Positions 20,572 to 33,081 of a DNA stretch of 64,000 nucleotides are shown piece by piece. Position 1 is the stretch's first letter, and each line of letters begins with the position of its first letter. The stretch spans positions 1 through 64,000 of the forward strand of contig JAUCBJ010008081.1 in NCBI GenBank assembly GCA_032718475.1, in the 5' to 3' direction. The translations under genes and the position numbers were made by a program. The notes under the pieces are model-generated. The model made no database searches. It had not been told where the DNA came from and saw nothing but the letters and a program-made list of their open reading frames with translations. The stretch comes from Nemertoderma westbladi. Its lineage: Eukaryota > Xenacoelomorpha > Nemertodermatida > Nemertodermatidae.

Positions 20572-21596
20572 CACTGAAAAAAGTAAGTGGTGGTATTTTG
20601 TTAAAAAACTGCCGGTTTGCAAGAATTACCTGGGGTTGTTTTGCAACGAAAACCACCGCAGGTTGTTTTTACAAACCGGCGGTAAATAAACATTGCCAAG
20701 AACTGGCAGTTGTGCAAACCGGGGGTTGATTATCTCTCGTAAAACCGGCGGTTCCACAACCCCCAGTTGTTTAGAACCTAAAAATGCGTTGTAAAACCTC
20801 TGGTATTTTATATCGCAAGGAACTGCCGGTTTCTGTAACCTCAGGTTCTGGTTTAACGCAAATTCCCGGTCAAATACTTAATCGGCATTTATTAACCTAT
20901 GGTTTACTGCTGGTAACTGGCGTTTCAACTGTTTAAAACTGGCGGTTTTCTCAAAAAACCACAGGTAAAACGGCAACCAAATAAACCAGTTTTTAAGAAA
21001 CCGCCGTTTAATTGACAGTCAACTGGCGGTTTTATTTGAGAAAACTGGCGGTAATTTTAATAAACTGAGGCTTTAATTTATTTATAACCTATGGTTATAA
21101 AAGAAAAACCCACGGTTAAAACGTACTAACCTGTGGTTATAAAGAGCAAAAAAAACTTATAAACCTGTGGTTATCTGAAAATAATGTTTGGTTAGGAGCA
21201 CAGGACATTTAGGGCACACATGAAATGAAGCTCAATGTTACAACATGGAGATATGGGGGGAGGGGGGTGAAAGCCTACCTTATCTAATCCCTACATCCTA
21301 CCCTACGCTTACGGCCTATGGCCAATGCATACAATACTCTACATACATATTGGATACACACGGCTAAGTATATAGGAAAATGTTTAATTCATTTAGATTT
21401 ATGGATATCCTAATTAATTTTAGTTGATGATCTACAAATAGTGTTTTGATTATTAATTTTAATATCATTTGTCTTCTTTTCAGCCATATTAGATAATTCA
21501 TTTCAATTAATTTATATAAATTAATTAATTTTAACCAATTAATAATTTAAAATTATGTTTTGATTATATATATTTACTTTTTATATTTACATATAC

Positions 21597-21899
21597 AAAC
21601 TGGCAGTTATTAGTTTGTAAATCTGTGTGTGGTTCTGTGATAAACTGGCAGTTATTATTGCAAATCTGTGGTTCTGTGATAAACTGGCAGTCATTATTGT
21701 AAATCTGTGGTTCTGTGATAAACTGGCAGTCATTATTGTAAATCTGTGGTTCTGTGATAAACTGGTAGTCATTATTGTAAATCTGTGGTTCTGTGATAAA
21801 CTGGCAGTCATTATTGTAAATCTGTGGTTCTGTGATAAACTGGCAGTCATTATTGTAAATCTGTGGTTCTGTGATAAACTGGCAGTCGTTATTGTAAAT
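21597..21899 (+). repeat. 39-bp tandem repeat inside the TIR element
   Basis: Eight copies: AAACTGGCAGTCATTATTG then TAAATCTGTGGTTCTGTGAT. Starts are near 21597, 21642, 21681, 21720, 21759, 21798, 21837 and 21876; the first is longer. As 39 is a multiple of three, open frames arise on both strands (a 13-residue repeat); these are not genes. Confidence 0.93.
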
Positions 21900-22009
21900 T
21901 AGTTATATCATATCACGCCTCTGTAATACAGTAATAACGGCATTACCAGTTGAATTACACAACTTAGGGTTCTTTGTATGTGTAGTAAAAACCGGCAATT
22001 GTGAAAATA

Positions 22010-22772
22010 CAACCGCCATTTTTACATTTCATACAAACCGCCGGTTTGAAAACTACATACGTGTTTGTTAACAAGAACCGACAGTTTGAATATAAGACCA
22101 CCATTTTTACATTTCATAAAAACCGCCGGTTTGAAAACTACATACGTGTTTGTTAACAAGAACCGACAGTTTGAATATAAGACCACCATTTTTACATTTC
22201 ATAAAAACCGCCGGTTTGAAAACTACATACGTGTTTATTAACAAGAACCGACAGTTTGAATATAAGACCACCATTTTTACATTTCATAAAAACCGCCGGT
22301 TTGAAAACTACATACGTGTTTGTTAACAAGAACCGACAGTTTGAATATAAGACCACCATTTTTACATTTCATAAAAACCGCCGGTTTGAAAACTACATAC
22401 GTGTTTGTTAACAAGAACCGACAGTTTGAATATAAGACCACCATTTTTACATTTCATAAAAACCGCCGGTTTGAAAACTACATACGTGTTTGTTAACAAG
22501 AACCGACAGTTTGAATATAAGACCACCATTTTTACATTTCATAAAAACCGCCGGTTTGAAAACTACATACGTGTTTATTAACAAGAACCGACAGTTTGAA
22601 TATAAGACCACCATTTTTACATTTCATAAAAACTGCCGGTTTGAAAACTACATACGTGTTTATTAACAAGAACCGACAGTTTGAATATAAGACCACCATT
22701 TTTACATTTCATAAAAACCGCCGGTTTGAAAACTATAAGCGTTTAATTAACAAGAACCGCCAGTTTGAAAAT
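22010..22772 (+). repeat. 85-bp tandem repeat inside the TIR element
   Basis: Nine copies, phased by CCGGTTTG at 22041, 22126, 22211, 22296, 22381, 22466, 22551, 22636 and 22721. Each holds three related words: AAACCGCCGGTTTG, GAACCGACAGTTTG and GACCACCATTTTT. Copies are nearly identical apart from a G/A at GTGTTTGTTAAC, so expansion or homogenisation is recent; the last copy is more diverged. Confidence 0.93.
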
Positions 22773-23012
22773 TTATTAACCACCTTTTTAATACAACCGT
22801 CACTTTCTATGCAAAATTCCACAATGAGTACAGGTTTCGTTTCAGGTAATATAACCAATATATCTTAAACCGCCGGTTTAATATCGTAACCGGAGGTTAC
22901 TACCAGCCATTTTTGTATGATCCATACTAACCCCCGGTTTACCAATCACTACCGCAAATACCTATCCATAACCAATGGTTAAAAAATCGACCGGCACTTA
23001 CTTTTATCAGTG

Positions 23013-26000
23013 TACCCTATTCCTTCCCCACTAACCTCCCTATTCCTTCCCCACTAACTTCCCTATTCCTTCCCCACTAACTACCCTATTCCTTCCCCAC
23101 TAACCTCCCTATTCCTTCCCCACTAACTTCCCCATTCCTTCCCCACTAACTTCCCTTTTCCTTCCACACTAACTTCCCTATTCCTTCCCCACTAACTTCC
23201 CTATTCCTTCCCCACTAACCTCCCTATTCCTTCCCCACTAACCTCCCTATTCCTTCCCCACTAACTTCCCCATTCCTTCCCCACTAACTTCCCTATTCCT
23301 TCCCCACTAACTTCCCTATTCCTTCCCCACTAGCTACCCTATTCCTTCCCCACTAACTTCCCTATTCCTTCCCCACTAGCTTCCCTATTCCTTCCCCACT
23401 AACCTCCCTATTCCTTCCCCACTAACCTCCCTATTCCTTCCCCAATATCTTCCGCGTTTCTTTCCCACTAACTTCCCTATTCCTTCCCCACTAACTTCCC
23501 CATTCCTTCCCCACTAACTTCCCTATTCCTTCCCCACTAACCTCCCTATTCCTTCCCCACTAACTTCCCCACTAACTTCCCTTTTCCTTCCACACTAACT
23601 TCCCTATTCCTTCCCCACTAGCTGCCCTATTCCTTCCCCACTAGCTTCCCTATTCCTTCCCCACTAACCTCCCTATTCCTTCCCCACTAACCTCCCTATT
23701 CCTTCCCCAATATCTTCCGCGTTTCTTTCCCACTAACTTCCCTATTCCTTCCCCACTAACTTCCCCATTCCTTCCCCACTAACTTCCCTATTCCTTCCCC
23801 ACTAACCTCCCTATTCCTTCCCCACTAACTTCCCCATTCCTTCCCCACTAACTTCCCTTTTCCTTCCACACTAACTTCCCTATTCCTTCCCCACTAGCTG
23901 CCCTATTCCTTCCCCACTAACTTCCCTATTCCTTCCCCAATAACTTCCACGTTTCTTCCCCACTAACTTCCCTATTCCTTCACCACTAACTTCCCTATTC
24001 CTTCCCCACTAACTTCCCTATTCCTTCACCACTAACTTCCCCATTCCTTCCCCACTAACTTCCCTTTTCCTTCCACACTAACTTCCCTTTTCCTTCCACA
24101 CTAACTTCCCTATTCCTTCCCCACTAGCTGCCCTATTCCTTCCCCACTAACTTCCCTATTCCTTCCCCAATAACTTCCACGTTTCTTCCCCACTAACTTC
24201 CCCATTCCTTCCCCACTAACTTCCATATTCCTTCCCCTCTAACTTCCCCATTCCTTCCCCACTAACTTCCCTATTCCTTCCCCACTAACTTCCCTATTCC
24301 TTCCCCACTAACCTCCCTATTCCTTCCCCACTAACCTCCCTATTCCTTCCCCACTAACTTCCCCATTCCTTCCCCACTAACTTCCCTTTTCCTTCCACAC
24401 TAACTTCCCTATTCCTTCCCCACTAGCTGCCCTATTCCTTACCCACTAACTTCCCTATTCCTTCCCCACTAGCTTCCCTATTCCTTCCCCACTAACTTCC
24501 CTATTCCTTCCCCACTAACTTCCCTATTCCTTCCCCACTAACTTCCCTATTCCTTCCCCACTAACTTCCCCATTCCTTCACCACTAACTTCCCCATTCCT
24601 TCCCCACTAACTTCCCTTTTCCTTCCACACTAACTTCCCTATTCCTTCCCCACTAGCTGCCCTATTCCTTCCCCACTAACTTCCCTATTCCTTACCCACT
24701 AACTTCCCTATTCCTTCCCCACTAACTTCCCTATTCCTTCCCCACTAGCTTCCCTATTCCTTCCCCACTAACTTCCCTATTCCTTCCCCACTAACTTCCC
24801 TATTCCTTCCCCACTAACTTCCCTATTCCTTCCCCACTAACTTCCCCATTCCTTCACCACTAACTTCCCCATTCCTTCCCCACTAACTTCCCTTTTCCTT
24901 CCACACTAACTTCCCTATTCCTTCCCCACTAGCTGCCCTATTCCTTCCCCACTAACTTCCCTATTCCTTACCCACTAACTTCCCTATTCCTTCCCCACTA
25001 ACTTCCCTATTCCTTCCCCACTAGCTTCCCTATTCCTTCCCCACTAACTTCCCTATTCCTTCCCCACTAACTTCCCTATTCCTTCCCCACTAACTTCCCT
25101 ATTCCTTCCCCACTAACTTCCCCATTCCTTCACCACTAACTTCCCCATTCCTTCCCCACTAACTTCCCTTTTCCTTCCACACTAACTTCCCTATTCCTTC
25201 CCCACTAGCTGCCCTATTCCTTCCCCACTAACTTCCCTATTCCTTCCCCACTAACTTCCCTATTCCTTCCCCACTAGCTGCCCTATTCCTTCCCCACTAA
25301 CTTCCCTATTCCTTACCCACTAACTTCCCTATTCCTTCCCCACTAGCTTCCCTATTCCTTCCCCACTAGCTTCCCTATTCCTTCCCCACTAACTTCCCTT
25401 TTCCTTCCACACTAACTTCCCTATTCCTTCCCCACTAGCTGCCCTATTCCTTCCCCACTAACTTCCCTATTCCTTCCCCACTAACTTCCCTATTCCTTCC
25501 CCACTAACTTCCCTATTCCTTCCCCACTAACTTCCCTATTCCTTCCCCACTAACTTCCCCATTCCTTCACCACTAACTTCCCCATTCCTTCCCCACTAAC
25601 TTCCCTTTTCCTTCCACACTAACTTCCCTATTCCTTCCCCACTAGCTGCCCTATTCCTTCCCCACTAACTTCCCTATTCCTTCCCCACTAACTTCCACGT
25701 TTCTTCCCCACTAACTTCCCCATTCCTTCCCCACTAACTTCCCCATTCCTTCACCACTAACTTCCCCATTCCTTCCCCACTAACTTCCCTTTTCCTTCCA
25801 CACTAACTTCCCTATTCCTTCCCCACTAGCTGCCCTATTCCTTCCCCACTAACTTCCCTATTCCTTCCCCAATAACTTCCACGTTTCTTCCCCACTAACT
25901 TCCCCATTCCTTCCCCACTAACTTCCATATTCCTTCCCCTCTAACTTCCCCATTCCTTCCCCACTAACTTCCCTATTCCTTCCCCACTAACTTCCCTATT

Positions 26001-29000
26001 CCTTCCCCACTAACCTCCCTATTCCTTCCCCACTAACCTCCCTATTCCTTCCCCACTAACTTCCCCATTCCTTCCCCACTAACTTCCCTTTTCCTTCCAC
26101 ACTAACTTCCCTATTCCTTCCCCACTAGCTGCCCTATTCCTTACCCACTAACTTCCCTATTCCTTCCCCACTAGCTTCCCTATTCCTTCCCCACTAACTT
26201 CCCTATTCCTTCCCCACTAACTTCCCTATTCCTTCCCCACTAACTTCCCTATTCCTTCCCCACTAGCTTCCCTATTCCTTCCCCACTAACTTCCCTATTC
26301 CTTCCCCACTAACTTCCCTATTCCTTCCCCACTAACTTCCCTATTCCTTCCCCACTAACTTCCCTATTCCTTCCCTACTAACTTCCCTATTCCTTCCCCA
26401 CTAACTTCCCTATTCCTTCCCCACTAACTTCCCTATTCCTTCCCCACTAACTTCCCTATTCCTTCCCCACTAACTTCCCTATTCCTTCCCCACTAACTTC
26501 CCTTTTCCTTCCCCACTAACTTTCCTATTCCTTCCCCACTAACTTCCCTATTCCTTCCCCACTAACCTCCCTATTCCTTCCCCACTAACCTCCCTATTCC
26601 TTCCCCACTAACTTCCCCATTCCTTCCCCACTAACTTCCCTATTCCTTCCCCACTAACTTCCCTATTCCTTCCCCACTAGCTACCCTATTCCTTCCCCAC
26701 TAACTTCCCTATTCCTTCCCCACTAGCTTCCCTATTCCTTCCCCACTAACCTCCCTATTCCTTCCCCACTAACCTCCCTATTCCTTCCCCAATATCTTCC
26801 GCGTTTCTTTCCCACTAACTTCCCTATTCCTTCCCCACTAACTTCCCCATTCCTTCCCCACTAACTTCTCTATTCCTTCCCCACTAACTTCCCTATTCCT
26901 TCCCCACTAACTTCCCTATTCCTTCCCCAATAACTTCCACGTTTCTTCCCCACTAACTTCCCTATTCCTTCCCCTCTAACTTCCCCATTCCTTCCCCACT
27001 AACTTCCCTATTCCTTCCCCACTAACTTCCCTATTCCTTCCCCACTAACTTCCCTATTCCTTCCCCACTAACCTCCCTATTCCTTCCCCACTAACCTCCC
27101 TATTCCTTCCCCACTAACTTCCCCATTCCTTCCCCACTAACTTCCCTTTTCCTTCCCCACTAACTTCCCTATTCCTTCCCCACTAGCTACCCTATTCCTT
27201 CCCCACTAACTTCCCTATTCCTTCCCCACTAGCTTCCCTATTCCTTCCCCACTAACTTCCCTATTCCTTCCCCACTAACTTCCCTATTCCTTCCCCACTA
27301 ACTTCCCTATTCCTTCCCCACTAGCTACCCTATTCCTTCCCCACTAACTTCCCTATTCCTTCCCCACTAACTTCCCTATTCCTTCCCCACTAACTTCCCT
27401 ATTCCTTCCCCACTAGCTACCCTATTCCTTCCCCACTAACTTCCCTATTCCTTCCCCACTAGCTTCCCTATTCATTCCCCACTAACTTCCCTATTCCTTC
27501 CCCACTAACTTCCCTATTCCTTCCCCACTAACTTCTCTATTCCTTCCCCACTAACTTCCCTTTTCCTTCCCCACTAACTTTCCTATTCCTTCCCCACTAA
27601 CTTCCCTATTCCTTCCCCACTAACTTCCCTATTCCTTCCCCACTAACTTCCCTATTCCTTCCCCTCTAACTTCCCTATTCCTTCCCCACTAACTTCCCTA
27701 TTCCTTCCCCACTAACCTCCCTATTCCTTCCCCACTAACCTCCCTATTCCTTCCCCACTAACTTCCCCATTCCTTCCCCACTAACTTCCCTATTCCTTCC
27801 CCACTAACTTCCCTATTCCTTCCCCACTAGCTACCCTATTCCTTCCCCACTAACTTCCCTATTCCTTCCCCACTAGCTTCCCTGTTCCTTCCCCACTAAC
27901 CTCCCTATTCTTTCCCCACTAACCTCCCTATTCCGTCCCCAATATCTTCCGCGTTTCTTCCCCACTAACTTCCCTATTCCTTCCCCACTAACTTCCCTAT
28001 TCCTTCCCCACTAACTTCCCTATTCCTTCCCCACTAACTTCCCTATTCATTCCCCACTAACTTCCCTATTCCTTCCCCACTAACCTCCCTATTCCTTCCT
28101 CACTAACCTCCCTATTCCTTCCCCACTAACTTCCCTATTCCTTCCCCACTAACTTCCCTATTCCTTCCCCACTAACCTCCCCATTCCTTCCCCACTAACC
28201 TCCCTATTCCTTCCCCACTAACTTCCCTATTCCTTCCCCACTAACTTCCCTATTCCTTCCCCTCTAACTTCCCTATTCCTTCCCCACTAACTTCCCTATT
28301 CCTTCCCCACTAACCTCCCTATTCCTTCCCCACTAACCTCCCTATTCCTTCCCCACTAACTTCCCCATTCCTTCCCCACTAACTTCCCTATTCCTTCCCC
28401 ACTAACCTCCCTATTCCTTCCCCACTAACTTCCCTATTCCTTCCCCACTAACTTCCCTATTCCTTCCCCACTAACCTCCCTATTCCTTCCCCACTAACCT
28501 CCCTATTCCTTCCCCACTAACTTCCCTATTCCTTCCCCACTAACTTCCCTATTCCTTCCCCACTAACTTCCCTTTTCCTTCCCCACTAACTTTCCTATTC
28601 CTTCCCCACTAACTTCCCTATTCCTTCCCCACTAACTTCCCTATTCCTTCCCCACTAACTTCCCTATTCCTTCCCCTCTAACTTCCCTATTCCTTCCCCA
28701 CTAACTTCCCTATTCCTTCCCCACTAACTTCCCTTTTCCTTCCCCACTAACTTCCCTATTCCTTCCCCTCTAACTTCCCTATTCCTTCCCCACTAACTTT
28801 CCTATTCCTTCCCCACTAACTACCCTATTCCTTCCCCACTAACCTCCCTATTCCTTCCCCACTAACCTCCCTATTCCTTCCCCACTAACTTCCCCATTCC
28901 TTCCCCACTAACTTCCCTATTCCTTCCCCACTAACCTCCCTATTCCTTCCCCACTAACTTCCCCATTCCTTCCCCACTAACTTCCCTATTCCTTCCCCAC

Positions 29001-29317
29001 TAACCTCCCTATTCTTTCCCCACTAACCTCCCTATTCCGTCCCCAATATCTTCCGCGTTTCTTCCCCACTAACTTCCCTATTCCTTCCCCACTAACTTCC
29101 CTATTCCTTCCCCACTAACTTCCCTATTCCTTCCCCACTAACCTCCCTATTCCTTCCCCACTAACCTCCCTATTCCTTCCCCACTAACCTCCCTATTCCT
29201 TCCCCACTAACTTCCCTATTCCTTCCCCACTAACTTCCCTATTCCTTCCCCACTAACTTCCCTATTCCTTCCCCACTAACCTCCCTATTCCTTCCCCACT
29301 AACCTCCCTATTCCTTC
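23013..29317 (+). repeat. 23-bp pyrimidine-rich satellite, segment 2
   Basis: Continuation of the array between the TIR element and the LINE (about 274 units). It contains local higher-order repeats. One example is a block with CTTCCACACTAAC, CTAGCTGCCC and CCTTACCCACTAAC that recurs three times between about 24540 and 25260 at about 253-bp spacing. The variant with CAATAACTTCCACGTTTC appears at about 23940, 24165, 25870 and 26925. Confidence 0.97.
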
Positions 29318-32300
29318 TGGTCAGGTCAGGTATTCTAGGTCATTGATCAAGAAAACTTGCCACCTCCATGCAGCATAAAGGAGGTGCCACCTGTAGCTGC
29401 ATAGACCCCTTTTACTAGGGCAAATCTGGTCCTGTAACTAGGACCCCCTTCGTTCTGGGATAAGGACGCCCTTGGTCCTGGATTAAGGACCCATATACTT
29501 GGCTGCAGGGGTATATGGCCTGACCAGGCAGATGGTGATCTACCAATGGCTGGTCAGGAGTAGAGTGTTCTCATGTCCACTCTGAGAGCACTTCACTGCG
29601 ACCTGCGCCTGGCAGCAAGGGTACAGGGCATGACCCAGCAGATGAGCTGCAACAGCCAATGGTGGGTCATGTGCGCCAGAGTAGATATGGGTGATGGGCC
29701 TCATATCTGACTCCATTGCGACACCCACCCTGTGGAATGGCAAACCAGGGTGTGGTATTTGCCCCGAGAGCTGACTCGGCAAAAAAGCACCCCCCAACCC
29801 CCACTATGGATTACATTAGCAATGCGGAGGTCCGGCCACTAGAGGCCAGTGGAATTACCGGACACAATCGGCCTCACAGGCGTCAGTTAACTCCTGACCG
29901 GCTGCCTGTCTCACCCCCTACTGGAGAGAGAGCAGTCAACAATTCTTTGAGTCCCTTTCCTGATGACCTTTCTGGCCCAAACCCTGGGTCACCAGGGAGG
30001 CCAGATTGTGATGGGGAGAGGGATTCTGGAGTTGGAGGATACTCTCATGTTCCACCCCGACCAACAAAGCCATTGGTGAATCTGAGGCAAGTCACTAGAC
30101 TAGCCTCAGTAAACACCCTAACACTCGGGTCCCCAATGCGACAAGGTGAGCTGACTGCCTTGGCAGATAAGCTCTCTCTTAGCGCAGTGGGTGTTCAAGA
30201 GCACCGAATGCAGACTGGACAGACTGATGAGGTTCTGATTAAGGACATGGGGGGCGGTTGGCGACTCGCCCTCTCGTCAGCAGATGATAGTGGCAATGGT
30301 GGAATTGGTCTATTGATGAATCCAACTGCACATGCAGCATTGGACAAAATAGACCAAATCTCTAACCGCATCATCCGTTGCCACTTCTCATGTTCTGGAA
30401 GACTGGCTAAGAAGTTTCCTAAGGTGGTTCTGATTGTGTGCTACTCTCCAACTAGTGTTGCCCCTGTAGAGGAGGTGGAAAATTTCTACCACAATCTACA
30501 AGCAGCTACTGATGGAGTGGATCAGCATGCATTCTTAACATTCCTGGGAGACTTTAATGCAAGTCTGCATCAATCACCTACATCGCCCTGGGTCTATAGC
30601 AATAGTGTTAACCGAAATTCTGTCCATCTTCAGGATTTTATCTCTGGAAATGGATTGTTTTCGGCTGGAACCCAGTTCAAGAAGCGAACTGGAAAGCTAT
30701 GGACTCATAGTGGACCCAGTGGTCACAAGTCCCAGATAGACCATATTCTGTTTCGTAGGAAATACAGGAGCTCTATACAAGACTGTAATGCATTTACACT
30801 TCGACCCTTCTCCAGTGATCACCGCCTTATTGTGGCCAAGGTAAGACTTAGTCTGCGTGCTAGCAGAACAACGAAATCTGCCTTGCCGCGGCATGACTGG
30901 TCCTCTCTGTTGCAACAGCCAAGTGTGAGATCCAGCTTCACACTACAGCTGAGCAACAGGTATGAGGCTCTTGCCTCTGAGGCGGCAGATCACTGTGAGG
31001 GCTATACTGCCTTTACAGAAGCAGTTAAGTTAGCAGCTGCAGAAACAGTTCCTGTATACCCTCGAAACAGGAAAAGGGCCCCCTGGACTGACAACAAAAT
31101 TCAAAAGTGCCGAAATGACCTTCATAAGGCGCAGAAAGAGTCCCGACTCAAACAGACTACAGCGGCCAAGAATGCAGTTAAGGCTGCATCTAGGTCCCTG
31201 AACAGGCAGTACTCTGTTAATCTACAGGAGCTAATAAACCAACAGGTTGATGCCATCAATGATGCTGACGACAGCAGGCAATCATCCCAGGCATGGAAAT
31301 CGATCAATCTGCTTTCTGGGCGGAAAAGCCAACCAACCACCAAGGTTAAGGCTGAATCACCAGCCGATCGCCTCAATGGTTGGAAAGCCCACTTTGAAAA
31401 GCTCCTCAATAATGACAGGGTATTGCCTGATAACTTTATAGAAGTAAAGGTGTCTGAGTCTGTACTCCCAGATATTCCCATTGGCGATATCTCCTTTGCA
31501 GAAGTGAAGGCTGCTGCAAAGAGCATTAAGACCAATCGTGCCAGTGGAGTAGATGGTGTTCCCCCTGAGGTCTTTAAAATACCTGAGTGTTTAAAGCTCA
31601 TCTATCCCATCATAGTAGACATGTACCGTACAACAAGAGTCCCACAAGAAATGAAAACAAATAAGTTGGTGCCAGTTCCCAAGAAGGGCAACCTAACACT
31701 CTATGGTTCTTTTCGGGGAATCTCATTGATCTCGATTGCTGCAAAGCTATACAATAGGATTCTATTAAATCGCATCAGGGATCCCATTGAGAGACTGCTC
31801 CGTGGAAATCAGAATGGGTTCCGTAAAGGTCGTGGGACCATGGAGCCCATTTTGGCACTTAGAAGGATAATTGAAGAATTATCAAAAAAGAAAGACAGGC
31901 ATCTGGCTGTTATCTTTGTTGACTTCTTCAAGGCCTTTGATTCAGTCTCTCGCTCACGTATGTTCAGCATACTTTCATTATATGGGATTCCTGATGAAAT
32001 TATTGCAGCAATCAGATCAGTATACGATGGTTCGACAACATTTGTGTCTACTGTTGACGGTGACACAGAACCATTTGAAGTGTTATGGGGCGTCCTCCAA
32101 GGAGACACACTTGCACCATTCTTGTTCATTATTGTGGTTGACTATGTTCTACGCATGTCCTTAGATCATCATAATGATGATGGGGTGATGATAACTCCAC
32201 CTACTGGCTCCAGAAGTCGAGGAAATCCTGCCAAGTACCTAACTGATCTAGACTTTGCTGATGACTTAGGAGTACTCTCAGAATCATTAGAGGGAGCCCA

Positions 32301-33081
32301 ACGGCTCCTCAGCTCATTAGAACATGCTGCTTCTAGTGTTGGTCTTTTTATTAACTCCAGAAAGACCAAAATTCTGACAGTTAACTTTGAAAGTCCTCAG
32401 CAAGTCTCTGATCGGATGAGCATAAGCTCAAAGGATGGTATGCTTGAGCATGTGGACGACTTCTGTTACCTGGGATCATGGATCCGGAAGTCAGGTGAGG
32501 ACCTTCGAATACGTAAGGGAAAGGCATGGGCAGCCTTGAATAGGCTTTCCAGGATTTGGAAGTCACCGAGAATTAATCGGAAACTTAAGGTCCGATTATT
32601 TAGAGCAGCAGTAGTTCCAGTACTCCTCTATGGGAGTCCATGCTGGGCTCTAACTGCTGAGGACACCAAATCTCTGGATGGCACATTCACAAGAATGCTA
32701 CGCCGGGTTCATTGTGTCAAGTACAATGCACACATCTCCAACCAGACACTATATAACATTGGAGGTGTCTCATTGGTTCCCCCAAGCTTGACACTAGAAC
32801 AAAATCGCCTCCGCTTTGCAGGACATTGCTTTCGCCGTGAGGACCAGCCAGTGCATAATCTTGTACTTTGGCAGCCTCATGGAGTGAATAAGCATGGTGG
32901 ACAGCCCATGACTTTCTTGAGACGCATCTTAAAGGACACTGGCCTTAAAGATGCGGATGATCTAGCAAATGTCATGGGTGATAGGGAGTTGTGGCGGTGC
33001 AATTTTGTTGACAAGCCGGCACAGCATTCTTAAAAATGCAGCTGCAATGCAGCATGCCGATCCTAGTAGTAGTAGTAGTAG
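29318..33081 (+). mobile_element. Apparently intact LINE (single-ORF, RTE-like) in the satellite
   Basis: It interrupts the 23-bp array; TATTCCTTC flanks both sides (29309-29317 and 33082-33090), consistent with a target duplication, although the repetitive target makes its length ambiguous. Layout: about 400 bp of 5' UTR starting TGGTCAGGTCAGG, one long ORF (29716-33033), a short 3' UTR, and a (TAG)n tail in place of poly(A). The 3' end matches the truncated copy at 15289 exactly. It lies in the same orientation as the host gene. Confidence 0.92.
29716..33033 (+). CDS. LINE endonuclease/reverse transcriptase polyprotein
   Basis: 1105 residues, no internal stop. An apurinic-like endonuclease spans about 133-375, with catalytic E162 in GVQEHR, D279/N281 in LGDFNAS and D368/H369 in SDHRL. 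The reverse transcriptase spans about 620-930, with SGVDGVPPEVFK, D736 in [23 protein letters not shown] and the catalytic FADD (D849, D850). The C-terminal region has [16 protein letters not shown] and [13 protein letters not shown]. The protein would nick target DNA and reverse-transcribe its own RNA. A single EN-RT ORF of about 1,000 residues is typical of RTE-like elements, but the clade is not settled. The first ATG of the frame is taken as start; an upstream non-ATG start is possible. All catalytic residues that I can see are kept, so it may be active. Confidence 0.93.
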   Translation: MRHPPCGMANQGVVFAPRADSAKKHPPTPTMDYISNAEVRPLEASGITGHNRPHRRQLTPDRLPVSPPTGERAVNNSLSPFPDDLSGPNPGSPGRPDCDGERDSGVGGYSHVPPRPTKPLVNLRQVTRLASVNTLTLGSPMRQGELTALADKLSLSAVGVQEHRMQTGQTDEVLIKDMGGGWRLALSSADDSGNGGIGLLMNPTAHAALDKIDQISNRIIRCHFSCSGRLAKKFPKVVLIVCYSPTSVAPVEEVENFYHNLQAATDGVDQHAFLTFLGDFNASLHQSPTSPWVYSNSVNRNSVHLQDFISGNGLFSAGTQFKKRTGKLWTHSGPSGHKSQIDHILFRRKYRSSIQDCNAFTLRPFSSDHRLIVAKVRLSLRASRTTKSALPRHDWSSLLQQPSVRSSFTLQLSNRYEALASEAADHCEGYTAFTEAVKLAAAETVPVYPRNRKRAPWTDNKIQKCRNDLHKAQKESRLKQTTAAKNAVKAASRSLNRQYSVNLQELINQQVDAINDADDSRQSSQAWKSINLLSGRKSQPTTKVKAESPADRLNGWKAHFEKLLNNDRVLPDNFIEVKVSESVLPDIPIGDISFAEVKAAAKSIKTNRASGVDGVPPEVFKIPECLKLIYPIIVDMYRTTRVPQEMKTNKLVPVPKKGNLTLYGSFRGISLISIAAKLYNRILLNRIRDPIERLLRGNQNGFRKGRGTMEPILALRRIIEELSKKKDRHLAVIFVDFFKAFDSVSRSRMFSILSLYGIPDEIIAAIRSVYDGSTTFVSTVDGDTEPFEVLWGVLQGDTLAPFLFIIVVDYVLRMSLDHHNDDGVMITPPTGSRSRGNPAKYLTDLDFADDLGVLSESLEGAQRLLSSLEHAASSVGLFINSRKTKILTVNFESPQQVSDRMSISSKDGMLEHVDDFCYLGSWIRKSGEDLRIRKGKAWAALNRLSRIWKSPRINRKLKVRLFRAAVVPVLLYGSPCWALTAEDTKSLDGTFTRMLRRVHCVKYNAHISNQTLYNIGGVSLVPPSLTLEQNRLRFAGHCFRREDQPVHNLVLWQPHGVNKHGGQPMTFLRRILKDTGLKDADDLANVMGDRELWRCNFVDKPAQHS

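Larger units (their letters stand above)
20572..23012. mobile_element. TIR element with TA target (Tc1/mariner-like, non-autonomous), 2,441 bp
   Basis: Inserted in the satellite: the left junction is ACTAAC-TA-CACTGAAAAAAG and the right is CTTTTATCAGTG-TA-CCCTATT. Removing the element and one TA restores a normal unit variant (CTAACTACCCTATTCC). The terminal inverted repeat is 18 bp with one mismatch (CACTGAAAAAAGTAAGTG). TA duplication and CA-starting ends fit the IS630/Tc1/mariner superfamily (established feature), but no transposase is present, so it would need an enzyme in trans. The interior is crowded with short imperfect palindromes of the form AACCGCCGGTT and holds two minisatellites. 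Confidence 0.88.

Noticed and set aside
21587-21902. Small proteins in the 39-bp repeats on both strands
   Set aside because: The 39-bp period keeps frames open in both directions; no homology or start context, and they lie inside a transposable element.
30697-32566. Minus-strand open frames inside the LINE
   Set aside because: They are shadows of the plus-strand 1105-residue reading frame, which carries the catalytic motifs.
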